Of a stretch of DNA of 36,363 nucleotides, positions 22,890 to 30,959 are shown one piece after another. Every line of letters starts with the position of its first letter. The stretch's first letter is position 1. Under the pieces are notes generated by a model. That model had not been told where the DNA came from. It was given only the letters and a program-made list of their open reading frames with translations, and made no database searches. A program made the position numbers and the translations under genes. The DNA comes from Elusimicrobia bacterium HGW-Elusimicrobia-2 (GTDB taxonomy: Bacteria > CG03), in NCBI GenBank assembly GCA_002841685.1, contig PHAM01000014.1, forward strand, positions 1 through 36,363, given 5' to 3'.

Positions 22890-23755
22890 ATCCTCCCTTT
22901 CTTATTGAATTTGATCCATCTTCCCATCACGCCTATGGCCGAGGCCGCCGGCCATATAAAAACAAAAGCAGCTGTCATAACGGCGCTCAGAAACCGTCCC
23001 GCGCCCAGGCGCATCAGCATTGACCATATTATCCCGCAGCCTGAGACAAAAAACAAAAATGCCGACACTGTCAGAAGATTTTCCGACAAATAAGCGGCAA
23101 AAAAATATTTTCCGGCCGCGGACAAAGCCAAAGCCAGAGCCAGCGCGTAAACCGACACGGGTATAGCTTTTGACGCCCTGCCGAAGGATGTTCTTTTCCC
23201 CGTCATAAAACCTATAAACATAAGGTTCAAAAAATAACCGGCAGTTAGCATAATGAGCGCCATTGCGGGAACAATCCTGAAAGCTTTTTCCGCCAGCTCC
23301 GAGGCCTGCGCCCCCGCCATCACTTTCGCGTTCCCTGCGAGGGAAAACAAAAATATTTTGCTTATGGCGCGGAATATCCGGGCCGTGTCAAGGAAGGAAA
23401 AGAACCATCCTCCCGCCACAAGCAGAGCAAGCGCGGCAAAAAAACCCGCGAAAAGTTTTCTGAAATAATCCTCAGGCCTTTTGAGCAGGCCCGCCGCGAT
23501 ACAGCCTGATGCGGCACAGGCAAAAATCAGCCCGCCCGCGGGATTCGCTGTTGCCGCCACGACGGCGATAGCGAGAGCGAGAAGCAGAAAAAAATCAGCT
23601 CTTCTGCCCTGAGCTTTGAGCGTCCCCAGCGGAACCGCCGCCGGAAAATAAAAAACGCTCATGAGCCCCCCCGCCGCAAGCAGAGCCAGCGACATAAACG
23701 CCGCCGGACGCCGGGGCGATCCTCCCTGCGCCGATTGGGGGGAAACTGTCCCCAT
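22886..23755 (-). CDS. DUF2232 (YybS-like) membrane protein
   Basis: The 289-residue protein has about eight hydrophobic helices and sits between rpsR and rplI, where DUF2232/YybS proteins are often found. The start as tracked (MGTVSPQSAQGG) is translated from a GGGGACAGTTTCCCCCC palindrome. The downstream ATG at 23695 (MSLALLAAGGLMSVFYF) begins the first helix and may be the native start. The last helices end in WIKFNKKGRI. It overlaps rplI by four bases. Its function is unknown. The family is related to integral membrane folds, with no catalytic motif that I can see. Confidence 0.78.
   Translation of the reverse strand: MGTVSPQSAQGGSPRRPAAFMSLALLAAGGLMSVFYFPAAVPLGTLKAQGRRADFFLLLALAIAVVAATANPAGGLIFACAASGCIAAGLLKRPEDYFRKLFAGFFAALALLVAGGWFFSFLDTARIFRAISKIFLFSLAGNAKVMAGAQASELAEKAFRIVPAMALIMLTAGYFLNLMFIGFMTGKRTSFGRASKAIPVSVYALALALALSAAGKYFFAAYLSENLLTVSAFLFFVSGCGIIWSMLMRLGAGRFLSAVMTAAFVFIWPAASAIGVMGRWIKFNKKGRI
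23736..23755. repeat. GGGGACAGTTTCCCC palindrome at a gene start
   Basis: On the minus strand ATGGGGACAGTTTCCCCCCA is a diverged version of the ATGGGGAC-GTCCCCAT palindrome at 8316. It lies directly after the rpsR stop and provides the start codon and first codons of the DUF2232 frame. Confidence 0.6.
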
Positions 23756-23756
23756 A

Positions 23757-23999
23757 TCAGACCGTGTAAGGCAGCAGCGCTATCTGACGGGCTCTTTTGA
23801 TCGCCGTGGTCAGCTCTCTCTGATGCCGCGCGCAGGTGCCGGTGATAACGGAAGGCAGTATGCGAGCGCTGTCACCCACAAAGTTCTGCAGGATACGCAC
23901 ATTTTTGTAATCTATCGCTATTCTTGTTTTACAAAATCTGCATTTTCTTTTCGGCCTTACCGTTTTTGAAAATCTTTTTTTAAATGTTTTTTTTTTCAT
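23757..23999 (-). CDS. rpsR: 30S ribosomal protein bS18
   Basis: The 80-residue protein has the basic N-terminus, [21 protein letters not shown] and the C-terminal [33 protein letters not shown] of bS18. Cys residues in CRFC and GTC retain the zinc-binding type of this protein. It lies between ssb and the DUF2232 gene in the usual order and partners bS6 in the 30S platform. Confidence 0.97.
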   Translation of the reverse strand: MKKKTFKKRFSKTVRPKRKCRFCKTRIAIDYKNVRILQNFVGDSARILPSVITGTCARHQRELTTAIKRARQIALLPYTV

Positions 24000-24018
24000 T
24001 TTTTTCTCCTGTTATTAC

Positions 24019-24450
24019 CTAAAAAGGCACCTCGTCTTCCGACGGGCCGCCCGGGGGCTCATCCTGTATGTTCACCGGTTCAGAATCCGCGGAGGATTCG
24101 CCGCCGGCGCGCCTGGGGCCGCTGGACAGAAACTGCACGGACTGCGCCACCACTTCAAGCTTGGATCGTTTTTCTCCCTGAGGGCTCTCCCAACTGCTGC
24201 TGACAAGCCTTCCCTCTACGAAAACGGGACTCCCTTTCTGCAGATACTGCTTGCAATTCTCGGCCGCTCTGCCCCAAACGGACACGGGAACAAAAGACAC
24301 CTGCTTCTTCTGTTCTCCTGAAACCTTGTCTCGCCAAACCCTGTTACAGGCGACAGTAAAGTGAACCACCATAGCGTCGGTTTTCGTAAAACGTTCCTCG
24401 GGATCCTTCGTGAGATTACCCATGATCATCACTTTGTTGAAATTAGCCAT
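24019..24450 (-). CDS. ssb: Single-stranded DNA-binding protein
   Basis: The 143-residue protein has the OB-fold pattern NKVMIMGNLTKDPEERFTKTD, VHFTVACNRVWRDK, FVPVSVWGRAAENCKQYLQKGSPVFVEGRL and SKLEVVAQSVQFL. It ends in the acidic tip SEDEVPF used to recruit repair proteins. The linker from about 115 is short and Pro/Gly/Glu-rich. It lies between rpsF and rpsR, the conserved position. Confidence 0.97.
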   Translation of the reverse strand: MANFNKVMIMGNLTKDPEERFTKTDAMVVHFTVACNRVWRDKVSGEQKKQVSFVPVSVWGRAAENCKQYLQKGSPVFVEGRLVSSSWESPQGEKRSKLEVVAQSVQFLSSGPRRAGGESSADSEPVNIQDEPPGGPSEDEVPF

Positions 24451-24476
24451 TTTCTACCTCCCGCGTTAAACGCCGT

Positions 24477-24764
24477 TCAATCGTCAAGCCTCAGTGTCAG
24501 GAACTTTAGCACCTGCTCGCTGCGTCTGTAAAACAGCGAGAGCTTGTTGGGGACGTCCGACACCAGCGAGGAAAACTTCACATAATAGTAAAAGCCCTCT
24601 TTGTTCTTTTTGATCTCGTAAGCAAGAGTTTTCCTACCCCAGTTCTGTTCCGACAGCACCGCCGTCTTCTTCTCTGACAGGATGCCCTTCACCTCTTTGA
24701 GGATCTCATCCTGCTGCTCCTGAGTAGCGTCAGGATGCACAATAAAAATTGTCTCGTAATTCAC
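24477..24764 (-). CDS. rpsF: 30S ribosomal protein bS6
   Basis: The 95-residue protein has NYETIFIVHPDATQEQQDEIL, WGRKTLAYEIKKNKEGFYYYVKF and the C-terminal SEQVLKFLTLRLDD of bS6. The start codon is GTG at 24764, preceded by AGGAGG. It is the first gene of the long operon. The 90-bp leader holds a CCGC-TTC-GCGG hairpin followed by CGG, which might be a binding site for the bS6:bS18 complex; that is only a suggestion. Confidence 0.96.
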   Translation of the reverse strand: MNYETIFIVHPDATQEQQDEILKEVKGILSEKKTAVLSEQNWGRKTLAYEIKKNKEGFYYYVKFSSLVSDVPNKLSLFYRRSEQVLKFLTLRLDD

Positions 24765-24854
24765 GAAACCTCCTTTTTGGCCTTAAGTCCGCCGCGAAGC
24801 GGAAAAGAAAGCTCTCTGCACAAAATATCGTTGAGTCTTTTTATATAATATCCC

Positions 24855-26930
24855 TCAGAATAAATCAAGCACCCGCTCGTTCAGCGCGATGATCACCGGA
24901 AGAAAAACGAGCGACACGATGGACATCAGCTTGAGCAATATGTTTATGGACGGGCCGGATGTGTCCTTGCATGGATCACCGACCGTGTCACCTATAACCG
25001 TGGCTTTATGGACATCTGAGCCCTTGCCGCCGAGGTTGCCCTCTTCCACATATTTTTTCGCATTATCCCACGCGCCTCCGGCATTGGCCAGGAAAAGGGC
25101 CAGCGGAACACCCGTCACAAGAGAACCCGCCAGAAACCCGCCGAGCGCTTCTGTTCCCAGCAGTGCCCCGACCAGAACCGGCACGAGCACAGCGGCTATT
25201 CCCGGCACCCTCATCTGGGCCAGAGCGCCGTCTGTTGTGATGCTCACGCATCTTGCGGAATCCGGCAAAGCCTTCCCTTCCATGAGGCCCGGTATTTCCC
25301 TGAACTGCCTGCGCACCTCGTCAACAACGCTTGTAGCGGACTTGTTAACCGCCGCCGTTGTAGCCGCCGCGAAAATAAAAGTGATCATACCCCCGATAAA
25401 AAGGCCGCCCACAACTTTCGCGTCAAGGATGTTGATAATGGACATACCTGCGGCATCCTTTGCCAAACCCGCGCTCTGGGCGTATGCCGTAAAAAGAGCC
25501 AGCGCCGTGAGGGCCGCCGAACCTATGGCAAAACCCTTTCCTATGGCCGCGGTCGTGTTTCCGACAGCGTCAAGGTTTTCGGCGCGTTTTCGCACCTCGG
25601 GGCCCATATCGGCCATTTCGGCTATCCCGGCGGCGTTGTCGGCGATAGGCCCGTAAGCGTCAACCGCCACCGTCATGCCTGTTATTGAAAGCATGCCTAT
25701 GGCGGAAAGCGCCACACCGTATATGCCTGCGCATTTGTAAGAGACAACCGTCGCCGCCGCAATGGCAAGAATTGAAAAACCCGTTGAATACATTCCGCAG
25801 GTCAGGCCGGATAGAATGTTCATCGCCGGCCCCGACTTTGAAGCCTCGGCAATTTTCTGTACCTGTTTCCCCGAAGTGTAATATTCCGCCGTATAACCCA
25901 CAATAAGGCCGGCTATGAGTCCGGCGACGATAGCGCCGAAAGGCCCGAACTTGGCTATGGCCGTGTTGTCATACCATAGAACCGTTATCGCCAGAGCCCC
26001 TATAATAAAGAAAACAGATGCCGAAAGAAGGCCGTTTCTCAGAGCCTCCTGAGCGTTGACCTTCGCGCTCGTTTTCACGAAGAATTTTCCGGCTATGGAA
26101 GATAAAAGCCCCCAGCTGATTATAAGAAAAGGCAGAAAAATACCTTTTGCGTCTCCCGCAGCCGCCGCGATGACGCAGGCGGAGATTATAGCCCCGACAT
26201 AGGATTCATAAAGATCTGCGCCCATTCCGGCCACATCCCCCACATTATCTCCCACGTTATCGGCTATGACGGCGGGATTTCTGGGATCGTCTTCCGGTAT
26301 TCCGGCCTCAACCTTTCCCACAAGATCCGCTCCGACATCGGCGGCCTTTGTGTAAATGCCGCCGCCCACCCTGGCGAAAAGAGCCACGGAGCTGGCGCCC
26401 ATGCTAAAACCCACAACGATGCCGGTGACACTGTTGAGGTTAAGGAGAAAATCAGGCGAGGTGAGGCCCAGTTTCCACATAAAGAACATGTACATCAATG
26501 TCAGTCCGAGCAGTCCGAGGCTGGCCACCGAAAGGCCCATGACCATTCCCGCGGGAAAAGCCACATTCAGGGCTTCGTTCAGGCCGATCGACGCGGCCTG
26601 CGCCGTGCGGGCGTTTGCGCGGGTGGCTATGGACATCCCTATGAAACCCGCGAGTATCGAAAAGAGCGCGCCGCTTATAAAGGCGATGGGCATCAGCCTG
26701 CTGAGCGTGAAAAACATTATCACGGCCACAATCAGGACAAAAATTCCGATCTGCCTGTACTCTCTCGAGAGAAAGGCCATCGCGCCGTCATGAATGAGAT
26801 TCGAGATCTCGATCATTTTGGATTTACCCTGAGAAGCTTTCAGGACATGAACCGCAAGGGCCGCCACCGTGATCAAACCCAAGATCCCGCTGATGAGCGG
26901 AATGTAGAAAAAAGAAATCGTTTCAGTCAT
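24855..26930 (-). CDS. hppA: Membrane pyrophosphatase, K+-dependent type, probably Na+-pumping
   Basis: The 691-residue protein has about 16 membrane helices and the full pyrophosphatase core: GGGIYTKAADVGADLVGKVE, EDDPRNPAVIADNVGDNVGD and the C-terminal KATVIGDTVGDPCKDTSGPS. The GNTTAAIGKGFAIGS segment has Ala where K+-independent enzymes have Lys, so the enzyme should need K+. The GADLYESYVG placement of Glu in helix 6 is like Na+-transporting members, which is an inference on ion choice. It conserves energy from PPi released in biosynthesis, typical of anaerobes. A GGAGG precedes the ATG at 26930, 28 bases after argD, so the two are cotranscribed. Confidence 0.95.
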   Translation of the reverse strand: MTETISFFYIPLISGILGLITVAALAVHVLKASQGKSKMIEISNLIHDGAMAFLSREYRQIGIFVLIVAVIMFFTLSRLMPIAFISGALFSILAGFIGMSIATRANARTAQAASIGLNEALNVAFPAGMVMGLSVASLGLLGLTLMYMFFMWKLGLTSPDFLLNLNSVTGIVVGFSMGASSVALFARVGGGIYTKAADVGADLVGKVEAGIPEDDPRNPAVIADNVGDNVGDVAGMGADLYESYVGAIISACVIAAAAGDAKGIFLPFLIISWGLLSSIAGKFFVKTSAKVNAQEALRNGLLSASVFFIIGALAITVLWYDNTAIAKFGPFGAIVAGLIAGLIVGYTAEYYTSGKQVQKIAEASKSGPAMNILSGLTCGMYSTGFSILAIAAATVVSYKCAGIYGVALSAIGMLSITGMTVAVDAYGPIADNAAGIAEMADMGPEVRKRAENLDAVGNTTAAIGKGFAIGSAALTALALFTAYAQSAGLAKDAAGMSIINILDAKVVGGLFIGGMITFIFAAATTAAVNKSATSVVDEVRRQFREIPGLMEGKALPDSARCVSITTDGALAQMRVPGIAAVLVPVLVGALLGTEALGGFLAGSLVTGVPLALFLANAGGAWDNAKKYVEEGNLGGKGSDVHKATVIGDTVGDPCKDTSGPSINILLKLMSIVSLVFLPVIIALNERVLDLF

Positions 26931-26958
26931 TGTTATAACCTCCTGTTACCAACACAAA

Positions 26959-28128
26959 TCATTTCCCGACACCTTCGGACTTTTCGTCCAAAAAGCCGGC
27001 CAGTTCACTAACAACCAAATCTATATCACTCCTGTCTATTACAAAAGACGGCAAAAAGCGCAGAATATTATCCTTGCAGGCGTTCACCAGAATGCCTTTC
27101 TTAAAAGAATACGCCACCGCTCCGCCCGCTATTGGTTTTTTGAATTCCACACCGATCATAAGCCCTTCTCCCCGTATCTGGCGGATAACGGGGAAACGCG
27201 CGGCGAGTTTTGATAAAGATGCCATAAAATAATCCCCGAGGGCATTTATCCTTTTCAGCATTTTAGCGTCAATGGATCTGAGAGTGGCCAGACCGGCGGC
27301 CACGGAGAGGGGATTCCCCCCGAAAGTGGAACCGTGAGAGCCGTATGTAAAATGTTTTTCAAGGCCCTCACCGAGCACCGTCACACCCAGTGGCAGTCCG
27401 CCGCCGGCGGCTTTCGCCAGAGTCAGTATGTGCGGTTTCACGAAGTATTTCTGAAACGCGAAAAGGCTTCCCGTCCTGCCGAAACCCGTCTGTATCTCGT
27501 CAAAAATAAGGAAGAGCTTGTGTTTCACACAGAGTTTTTTCAGATCCCGCAGAAAAGTTCTCTCGGCCGGATAGACGCCGCCTTCACCCTGCACGGGCTC
27601 GACCAGCACCGCCGCAGTCCGGGGGCTTATGAGTTTTTTCACGGAAGAAATATCATTGAATTTCGCAAAATCAAAACCCGTCAGAAGCGGCCTGAAGCCG
27701 TCATGGAACTTCTTCTGTCCCGTGGCCGAAAGAGTTGACATCGAGCGGCCGTGGAATGAGCCTGAAAAAGATATGATCCTGAATTTATTTCTGCCCTCGC
27801 CAGCTTTTCTGACGAATTTTATCGCCAGCTCATTCGCCTCGGTGCCGGAATTGGAAAAAAACACCTTGCCGGGAAAAGTTTTTTTGATGAGCAGATCGGC
27901 GTATTTTTCCTGATTCATATCCGTGTAAAGATTTGAGACATGCATGTATTTCCCGAGCTGATCTCTGACGGCCTTAATGACGGCTGACGGCCTGTGCCCC
28001 AGAACATTCACGGAGATCCCGGATATAAAATCAAGATATTTTCTGCCGCTTATATCCCATATGTATTTCCCCTGAGCCCTGGCGACAGTGATATGCACCT
28101 TTTTGTAAACAGGGAGTATGTTTCTCAT
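26959..28128 (-). CDS. argD: Acetylornithine aminotransferase family protein
   Basis: The 389-residue class III aminotransferase has KYIWDISGRKYLDFISGI, FFSNSGTEANELAIKFVRK, SFSGSFHGRSMSTLSATG, LIFDEIQTGFGRTGSLFAF and the PLP-lysine segment ILTLAKAAGGGLPLG near residue 245. The length and start fit ArgD, which makes N-acetylornithine in arginine synthesis. Other omega-amino transaminases cannot be excluded, because no other arg gene is in the window. The ATG at 28128 is six bases after a perfect TATAAT and has no ribosome binding site. It overlaps the last codons of the AbiEii remnant by four bases. Confidence 0.88.
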   Translation of the reverse strand: MRNILPVYKKVHITVARAQGKYIWDISGRKYLDFISGISVNVLGHRPSAVIKAVRDQLGKYMHVSNLYTDMNQEKYADLLIKKTFPGKVFFSNSGTEANELAIKFVRKAGEGRNKFRIISFSGSFHGRSMSTLSATGQKKFHDGFRPLLTGFDFAKFNDISSVKKLISPRTAAVLVEPVQGEGGVYPAERTFLRDLKKLCVKHKLFLIFDEIQTGFGRTGSLFAFQKYFVKPHILTLAKAAGGGLPLGVTVLGEGLEKHFTYGSHGSTFGGNPLSVAAGLATLRSIDAKMLKRINALGDYFMASLSKLAARFPVIRQIRGEGLMIGVEFKKPIAGGAVAYSFKKGILVNACKDNILRFLPSFVIDRSDIDLVVSELAGFLDEKSEGVGK

Positions 28129-29119
28129 TCTGCGATTATATTAAAATACCGCCTTCTCCGCAAGAAAAAGTTCTTCTCAAAAAACATTTCCTGCATTTGC
28201 CGATAGTCCTCATTTAATTGAATAAGATGTCCATCCTGAGGCATTAAGCGCAAACTACCGGGCTTTGCTAAATCATAACGCGCGTTTGTATCTTTAAAAA
28301 ATAAGGCCTTATGCTCGGCAACTTTTATCAATAATCCAATATTCTCCAGTGCTTTATTAAAAATTGGAGAATCAACCATTTCGAATACATCATAATAATG
28401 CCGGGACATTCTTGGGCGAACTTTTGAACTGTTGCTTATTGCGTGCAATATTGTCGCTTTTTCCCAAAAAGTTCTTTCAGCTCCTAACACACGAACGGAA
28501 GCGCCTTCAATAACCATCTTGTCTGATGCATTCGCAATGTAAGGTTTAATAGACATAGTTTCGACCGGCCAATGATCAGAACGAGCGCCCAATTCAATCT
28601 TAACAACGGGCCTTACATAATTTTCTATGCTGCTTTTCACAACATAAGGATATGCAAACAAAATGGTTTGTCTGTCTGCGTCAGTCGGATCCGGTTCAAT
28701 GCTCCATTCTTCCAAACCGGGTAACGATTTATTAATTTTATCCCTCAATTCAGGTATGATCACTTCGCTAATTTTTTCTTGACATGAGACTGCCTCAAGC
28801 GCTCCAATCTTCTTTGATTTTCTTTACCACTCTGCTGCTTTTCGGGTTCAATTGATCCCTGACTTACTAAGAACGATCTTTCAATCGAAACATCAACATC
28901 CTCAGAGAATCGCTTAATAATGTTGTAGCATTTTGAAAGAGAGGTGCCCCCTTTAAATGTGAAATGACTGCCTGATTCGGGTAATGAAAAAAGTATTTTT
29001 AGTATCCAGCATACCCAGAAGTCCTTTTCAATCAACTGCGGCATCACATGTAAGTTGTCCGCGGCCACCCCGAAATAGGCTTGCTTGTCATCCTCACTTA
29101 ACAATAAAAATTTATTCAT
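28125..29119 (-). pseudogene. AbiEii/AbiGii toxin (nucleotidyltransferase), frameshifted
   Basis: Two adjoining frames together make one AbiEii-type protein. The 5' part (28760-29119, 119 residues) carries QLIEKDFWVCWILKILF and FKGGTSLSKCYNIIKRFSEDVDVSI, the nucleotidyltransferase core. The 3' part (28125-28763, 212 residues) continues with VVKIELGARSDHWPVETM, VRVLGAERTFWEKATILHAI and RHYYDVFEMVDS. The break lies at a run of six A (AAGAAAAAATTAGC). With seven A the frame would read on as KKKISEVIIPELRDK without a stop, so a single A is missing. This could be real inactivation or a sequencing/assembly error. AbiEii toxins of type IV systems modify tRNA or nucleotides and give phage abortive infection. 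The region is AT-rich compared with its neighbours. Confidence 0.85.
28135..28163 (-). promoter_or_regulatory. argD-hppA promoter (leaderless layout) inside the AbiEii 3' end
   Basis: TTGCGG (28158-28163), 17 bases, TATAAT (28135-28140), then CGCAGA and the ATG at 28128. The -10 doubles as codons for the last residues (FNIIAE) of AbiEii. Confidence 0.6.
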
Positions 29120-29126
29120 ATAATTC

Positions 29127-29732
29127 TCATCTCTGCAATTGTCTGAATATACCGCCTATCCATGCCGGAGCATAACAGATATCTTTTACAAGCCCCTTTT
29201 TATCTTTTTCGGTCAATTTGTATTTAAGTTTTTCTATTACAATTGAATCGACATAATCTCGCTTTAAATAACGCAAAGCCTGAATGACTAAGCCGCTTAT
29301 TTTTCCAGCTGTTGCCATATTTTTGGGAGTTGTTCTTTTTAAAACAATTTGCCTTTTACCAATTTGAAGTTTGCTATTAGGTCCGTCAGTTAGAAAGACA
29401 ATCTTTGCCGGAACCTGCTCTGTTAAACCCAATAGATTCGCAGCATAAGCTCCGGAAGGCTGGATCTTCAAACTACCTCTTCCAGCCAATGCTTGAGCTA
29501 TACGCTCATAATTAGGCGGGATATCCCAAAAATCATGGTGTTTTTTTGGATACTCATAAAGCCCGCAGGCTAATCGGCGGATAGTTCCGGGTTTGACCAA
29601 ACGCCCCAATGCCTGATCTATGGCTGCACGGCTTCCTAAATCAAGAAAATTACTTGGAGTAAACACCCAACCCCTCTTCTTGCCGTATATTCTGCTAAGT
29701 ACCTTATTATTAACGCTTTGCACCATTTGCAT
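29127..29732 (-). CDS. AbiEi-like antitoxin (DUF6088 family)
   Basis: The 201-residue protein has an N-terminal winged-helix region, with VLSRIYGKKRGWVFTPSNFLDLGSRAAIDQALGRLVKPGTIRRLACGLYEYP, the pattern of DUF6088/AbiEi antitoxins. This part binds DNA and represses the operon. The C-terminal half (PSGAYAANLLGLTEQVPAKIVFLTDG, QIVLKRTTPKNM) is the antitoxin domain. The track's ATG at 29732 directly abuts the AGGAG; the ATG two codons later (29726) has better spacing and may be the real start. The toxin starts 7 bp downstream. A perfect palindrome upstream is the likely operator. Confidence 0.86.
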   Translation of the reverse strand: MQMVQSVNNKVLSRIYGKKRGWVFTPSNFLDLGSRAAIDQALGRLVKPGTIRRLACGLYEYPKKHHDFWDIPPNYERIAQALAGRGSLKIQPSGAYAANLLGLTEQVPAKIVFLTDGPNSKLQIGKRQIVLKRTTPKNMATAGKISGLVIQALRYLKRDYVDSIVIEKLKYKLTEKDKKGLVKDICYAPAWIGGIFRQLQR

Positions 29733-29741
29733 CTCCTTTTC

Positions 29742-29773
29742 TTGTCAGAAAAACTATATACTTTTTCTGACAA
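29742..29773. promoter_or_regulatory. Operator palindrome of the AbiE cassette
   Basis: Twelve-base arms TTGTCAGAAAAA and TTTTTCTGACAA are perfectly complementary around the 8-base CTATATAC. It covers the spacer and -10 of the abiEi promoter, which suits autorepression by the AbiEi-like protein. Confidence 0.75.
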
Positions 29774-29781
29774 AATATCAA
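29753..29781 (-). promoter_or_regulatory. abiEi-abiEii promoter
   Basis: The minus strand has TTGATA (29776-29781), exactly 17 bases, and TATAGT (29753-29758). The operator palindrome lies across the spacer and -10. A leader with AAGGAG follows. Confidence 0.6.
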
Positions 29782-29850
29782 GCCTTTTATCTTAGCTTGC
29801 GGATATTTTCCGGCCTTTCGCTTATGCGGGGGAAAAGGGAACGAAAAAGG

Positions 29851-29874
29851 AAAAAGGGGGACGTCCTACTTTTT
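29851..29874. repeat. AAAAAG..GGACGTCC..CTTTTT palindrome
   Basis: A 24-bp quasi-palindrome with centre GGACGTCC lies between the AbiE operator and mscS. It resembles the GGGGAC-GTCCCC elements of 8.3 and 23.7 kb. Apart from this and the operator, the 177-bp gap holds no gene that I can see. Confidence 0.55.
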
Positions 29875-29909
29875 CTGCTCCCCTCTCCTGCTTTTTATCG
29901 CGCACGCCC

Positions 29910-30959
29910 TCACTTTTCTTTGCTGATATATACAAGCTGCGTCGGATAGGCGAAATCTATCATGCGCTCCTCAAACTCTTTCTTCAGGGCGAGATTTATC
30001 TTCTGCTGAGCGTCCATGTACTGATTGTAATCGCCGCTCTTGACATAATAAACGCTCTCAAAATCAAGGCTGAAATTCCCGAAAGACAGAAAATGAGAAC
30101 GGTCGAACACGGTGTTGCCGGCGTCCTCAACGGCTTTTTTTATTATCTCCGGGATTATTCTCAGTTTTTCGACGGTGGTCTGATATGTCACGCCTATCTT
30201 GAACACGACGCGCCTCTGCTCCATTCTCTTGTAATTCTTCACCCTTGAATTGGTGAGATCGCTGTTTGAGAATATCATCTGCTCCCCTCCGAGCGAACGG
30301 ATGCGGGTGGTTTTCATGCCTATGTATTCAACCGTTCCCATGAATTCACCGACGATGATGAAGTCTCCGACCTCAAAAGGCCTGTCAAAGAAAATGGAAA
30401 AATAACTGAAGAGATCGCCCAGCAGCGCCTGCGCCGCCAGAGCGATAGCTATACCGCCTATGCCTAGGCCAGCTATAACCGCGGATATTTTGATACCTAT
30501 GTTATCAAGGAAGAATAAGACCGCGGAACCCCATACGATGATATTGATAGTCGTCATTATACCGCCAAGACCTTCCTTGCGCACATGCTCGTCGCGGGCG
30601 ATCCAGAACATATCAATCAAAAAAGCTATGGCGGAGATTATAACCTTCACCGCGAACACCGTCAGTATTGCCGTCGTCGCCGTAGCTATAAGCCTCTCGA
30701 TGGAAGGCGACAATTGAAGAATTCCCAAGCTGAAATAAATAACACCCGTGTAGAGCAGAAGGAAGATCCTGCCGGCGAGTGATTGCAGCCGCATCTTGTC
30801 CGTCGGCACCGTGGATCTTTCACTCAGCTTTTTGAGGCGGCCGGCAACCAGAGCCCTTATCACACGAAGCGCTATAATGCCAGCGGCGAGAGTCACGGCG
30901 CAGATAATATAAGCCCTCACCGTGTTCATCAAAAACACCTTATTCAGAATCTCGTTCAT
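29910..30959 (-). CDS. MscS family mechanosensitive ion channel
   Basis: The 349-residue protein has about five hydrophobic helices in the first 180 residues. The MscS pore helix and beta domain follow: GIGGIAIALAAQALLGDLFSYFSIFFDRPFEVGDFIIVG, GTVEYIGMKTTRIRS and MIFSNSDLTNSRVKNYKRM. This is the small-conductance-type channel that releases solutes on hypo-osmotic shock. The N-terminal helices exceed E. coli MscS, as in YbdG/YnaI-like members. It overlaps the ligA stop as ATGA and ends the ribH-nusB-ligA transcript. Confidence 0.93.
   Translation of the reverse strand: MNEILNKVFLMNTVRAYIICAVTLAAGIIALRVIRALVAGRLKKLSERSTVPTDKMRLQSLAGRIFLLLYTGVIYFSLGILQLSPSIERLIATATTAILTVFAVKVIISAIAFLIDMFWIARDEHVRKEGLGGIMTTINIIVWGSAVLFFLDNIGIKISAVIAGLGIGGIAIALAAQALLGDLFSYFSIFFDRPFEVGDFIIVGEFMGTVEYIGMKTTRIRSLGGEQMIFSNSDLTNSRVKNYKRMEQRRVVFKIGVTYQTTVEKLRIIPEIIKKAVEDAGNTVFDRSHFLSFGNFSLDFESVYYVKSGDYNQYMDAQQKINLALKKEFEERMIDFAYPTQLVYISKEK

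Noticed and set aside
24889-25656. 255-codon plus-strand ORF
   Set aside because: It is antisense to hppA, whose frame is intact and conserved, and its translation is Ala/Pro/Ser-rich without known motifs.
28755-28800. Programmed -1 frameshift in AbiEii
   Set aside because: A six-A run precedes the stop, but the zero-frame context G AAA AAA is not a good slippery heptamer, and AbiEii families are not known to use frameshifting. Loss of one A is simpler.
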